A stretch of DNA of 64,000 nucleotides from Scleromatobacter humisilvae (GTDB taxonomy: Bacteria; Pseudomonadota; Gammaproteobacteria; Burkholderiales; Burkholderiaceae_C): the NCBI RefSeq assembly GCF_023231945.1, contig NZ_JAJLJH010000007.1:1-64000 (forward strand), read 5' to 3'. The notes beneath the pieces were generated by a model. That model made no database searches and was not told the DNA's origin. It worked only from the letters and a program-made list of their open reading frames with translations. Position 1 is the stretch's first letter. Every line of letters starts with the position of its first letter. This document shows, in pieces, positions 63,234-64,000 of the stretch. The translations under genes were made by a program, and so were the position numbers.

Positions 63234-64000
63234 TCAGCGTTCCTTCGCGATGCCCCGGTAGAGCAGGAAGGTCGCGACAAGGCCGCAGGCCGCGGCCCCG
63301 CTCATCCACCAGCCCGGCGCCGCGTGGTCGCCCGTCGCCTTGATGAGCCACGTCGACACCAGCGGCGTGAAGCCGCCGAAGATGGCCGTCGCGAGCGCGT
63401 ACGCGAGCGAGAAGCCGACCGTGCGCACGTGCGGCGGCATCACCTCGGTGAGCGCGACCACCGCCGCGCCGTTGTAGCTCGCGTAGAGCACCGACAGCCA
63501 CAGCTCGGTCACCAGCATGTGGCTGAACGACGGCGCCGCCACCAGCCAGGCCAGCACCGGGTAGGCGGTCAGCAGCGTCAGCACCGTGAACGTCACCAGC
63601 AGCGGCCAGCGGCCGACGCGGTCGGACAGCGCGCCCATCACCGGCAGCAGGATGAAGTTTGACAGGCCGACGCAGAACGTGACGATGAGCGCATCGGTGG
63701 CGTCGAGCTTGAGCACCGACTTGCCGAAGGTCGGCGTGTAGACGGTGATCAGGTAGAACGACACCGTCGTCATCACCACCATCATCATCCCGGCGCCGAT
63801 CAGCGGCCAGTTGCGCGCGATCGCGTGCAGGCTCTCGCGGAAGGTCGGCCGCACCTTGCGTGCGAGGAATTCCTCGGTCTCGAGCAGCGAGCGCCGGATG
63901 TAGAACACGAACGGCAGGATCATGCAGCCGACGAAGAACGGGATGCGCCAGCCCCAGTCGTCCACCACCGAGGGCGCGAGCCACGCGTTGACCGCATAGC
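63234..64000 (-). CDS. MFS transporter, metabolite:H+ symporter type (5' end outside the window)
   Basis: The frame is open to the window edge and the N-terminal half lies beyond it. The visible 255 residues include VDDWGWRIPFFVGCMILPFV, the cytoplasmic loop RRSLLETEEFLARKVRP, FYLITVYTPTFGK and GALSDRVGRWPLLVTF (the second-half motif A). This is the pattern of MHS-family carriers for citrate, tricarballylate or alpha-ketoglutarate. The C-terminus LLYRGIAKER is complete. The substrate cannot be fixed. Confidence 0.88.
   Translation of the reverse strand, partial: YAVNAWLAPSVVDDWGWRIPFFVGCMILPFVFYIRRSLLETEEFLARKVRPTFRESLHAIARNWPLIGAGMMMVVMTTVSFYLITVYTPTFGKSVLKLDATDALIVTFCVGLSNFILLPVMGALSDRVGRWPLLVTFTVLTLLTAYPVLAWLVAAPSFSHMLVTELWLSVLYASYNGAAVVALTEVMPPHVRTVGFSLAYALATAIFGGFTPLVSTWLIKATGDHAAPGWWMSGAAACGLVATFLLYRGIAKER

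Overview
The window is about 64 kb of very GC-rich chromosome. Gene content and order point to a betaproteobacterium of the order Burkholderiales, probably near the Roseateles/Rubrivivax/Leptothrix group. The main signs are hemA-prfA-prmC with grxD-ubiX close by, rplU-rpmA-obgE-proB back to back with ispB and a tRNA-Pro, and pilB-pilC-pilD-coaE-zapD-yacG. The placement is inferred from layout and protein sequence only. Almost all of it reads as ordinary chromosome: I see no insertion sequence, prophage, integrase, CRISPR array or rRNA.

Layout. 1-13.4 kb is housekeeping: the end of an outer-membrane protein gene, hemA, prfA, prmC, a small beta-barrel gene placed between prmC and grxD, ubiX, proS with a coupled lytic transglycosylase gene, rppH, the rplU-rpmA-obgE-proB operon, ispB and tRNA-Pro(CGG). 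13.8-25.2 kb is a potassium island: a small exported protein, an OmpL-like porin and a PTS IIA(Ntr)-like protein on the plus strand, a small membrane protein, and on the minus strand a 31-residue membrane peptide, kdpF, kdpA, kdpB, kdpC, kdpD and kdpE. Similar tandem TTTA-type sites, 11 bp apart, precede the kdp operon, the porin operon and the small membrane protein, which suggests one KdpE regulon. 25.4-26.9 kb holds an acetyltransferase gene and a roughly 900-bp gap with a candidate structured RNA. 26.9-32.6 kb carries type IV pilus assembly genes and coaE-zapD-yacG. 32.6-36 kb is a glutaryl-CoA module (CoA-transferase, GcdH, divergent LysR regulator), followed by fpr.

37-40.8 kb is a metal, probably zinc, uptake operon: His-rich exported protein, beta-barrel, binding protein and permease, but no ATPase gene. 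40.8-45.5 kb has bioB, pepF, panC and panB. 45.6-51.1 kb has an epimerase fused to membrane segments, a DUF4166 protein, and a divergent sensor kinase/NtrC-type regulator pair. 51.1-57.5 kb has an esterase, a small membrane protein, two LysR regulators, a quinone-reductase-like dehydrogenase, a GlcG/HbpS protein and an MFS exporter. 57.6-58.9 kb holds two copies of a 63-residue peptide gene, each with its own terminator, around an 870-bp GC-rich spacer. 59-64 kb has a periplasmic thioredoxin-like protein, the copper pair copA/copZ, a tautomerase-like protein, a CsbD protein and a truncated MFS gene.

Most useful leads: the putative KdpE regulon linking an outer-membrane porin and an EIIA(Ntr)-like protein to Kdp; the metal ABC operon without an ATPase; the duplicated 63-residue peptide whose last 45 residues are unchanged despite nine synonymous substitutions; and the candidate small RNA upstream of pilB.
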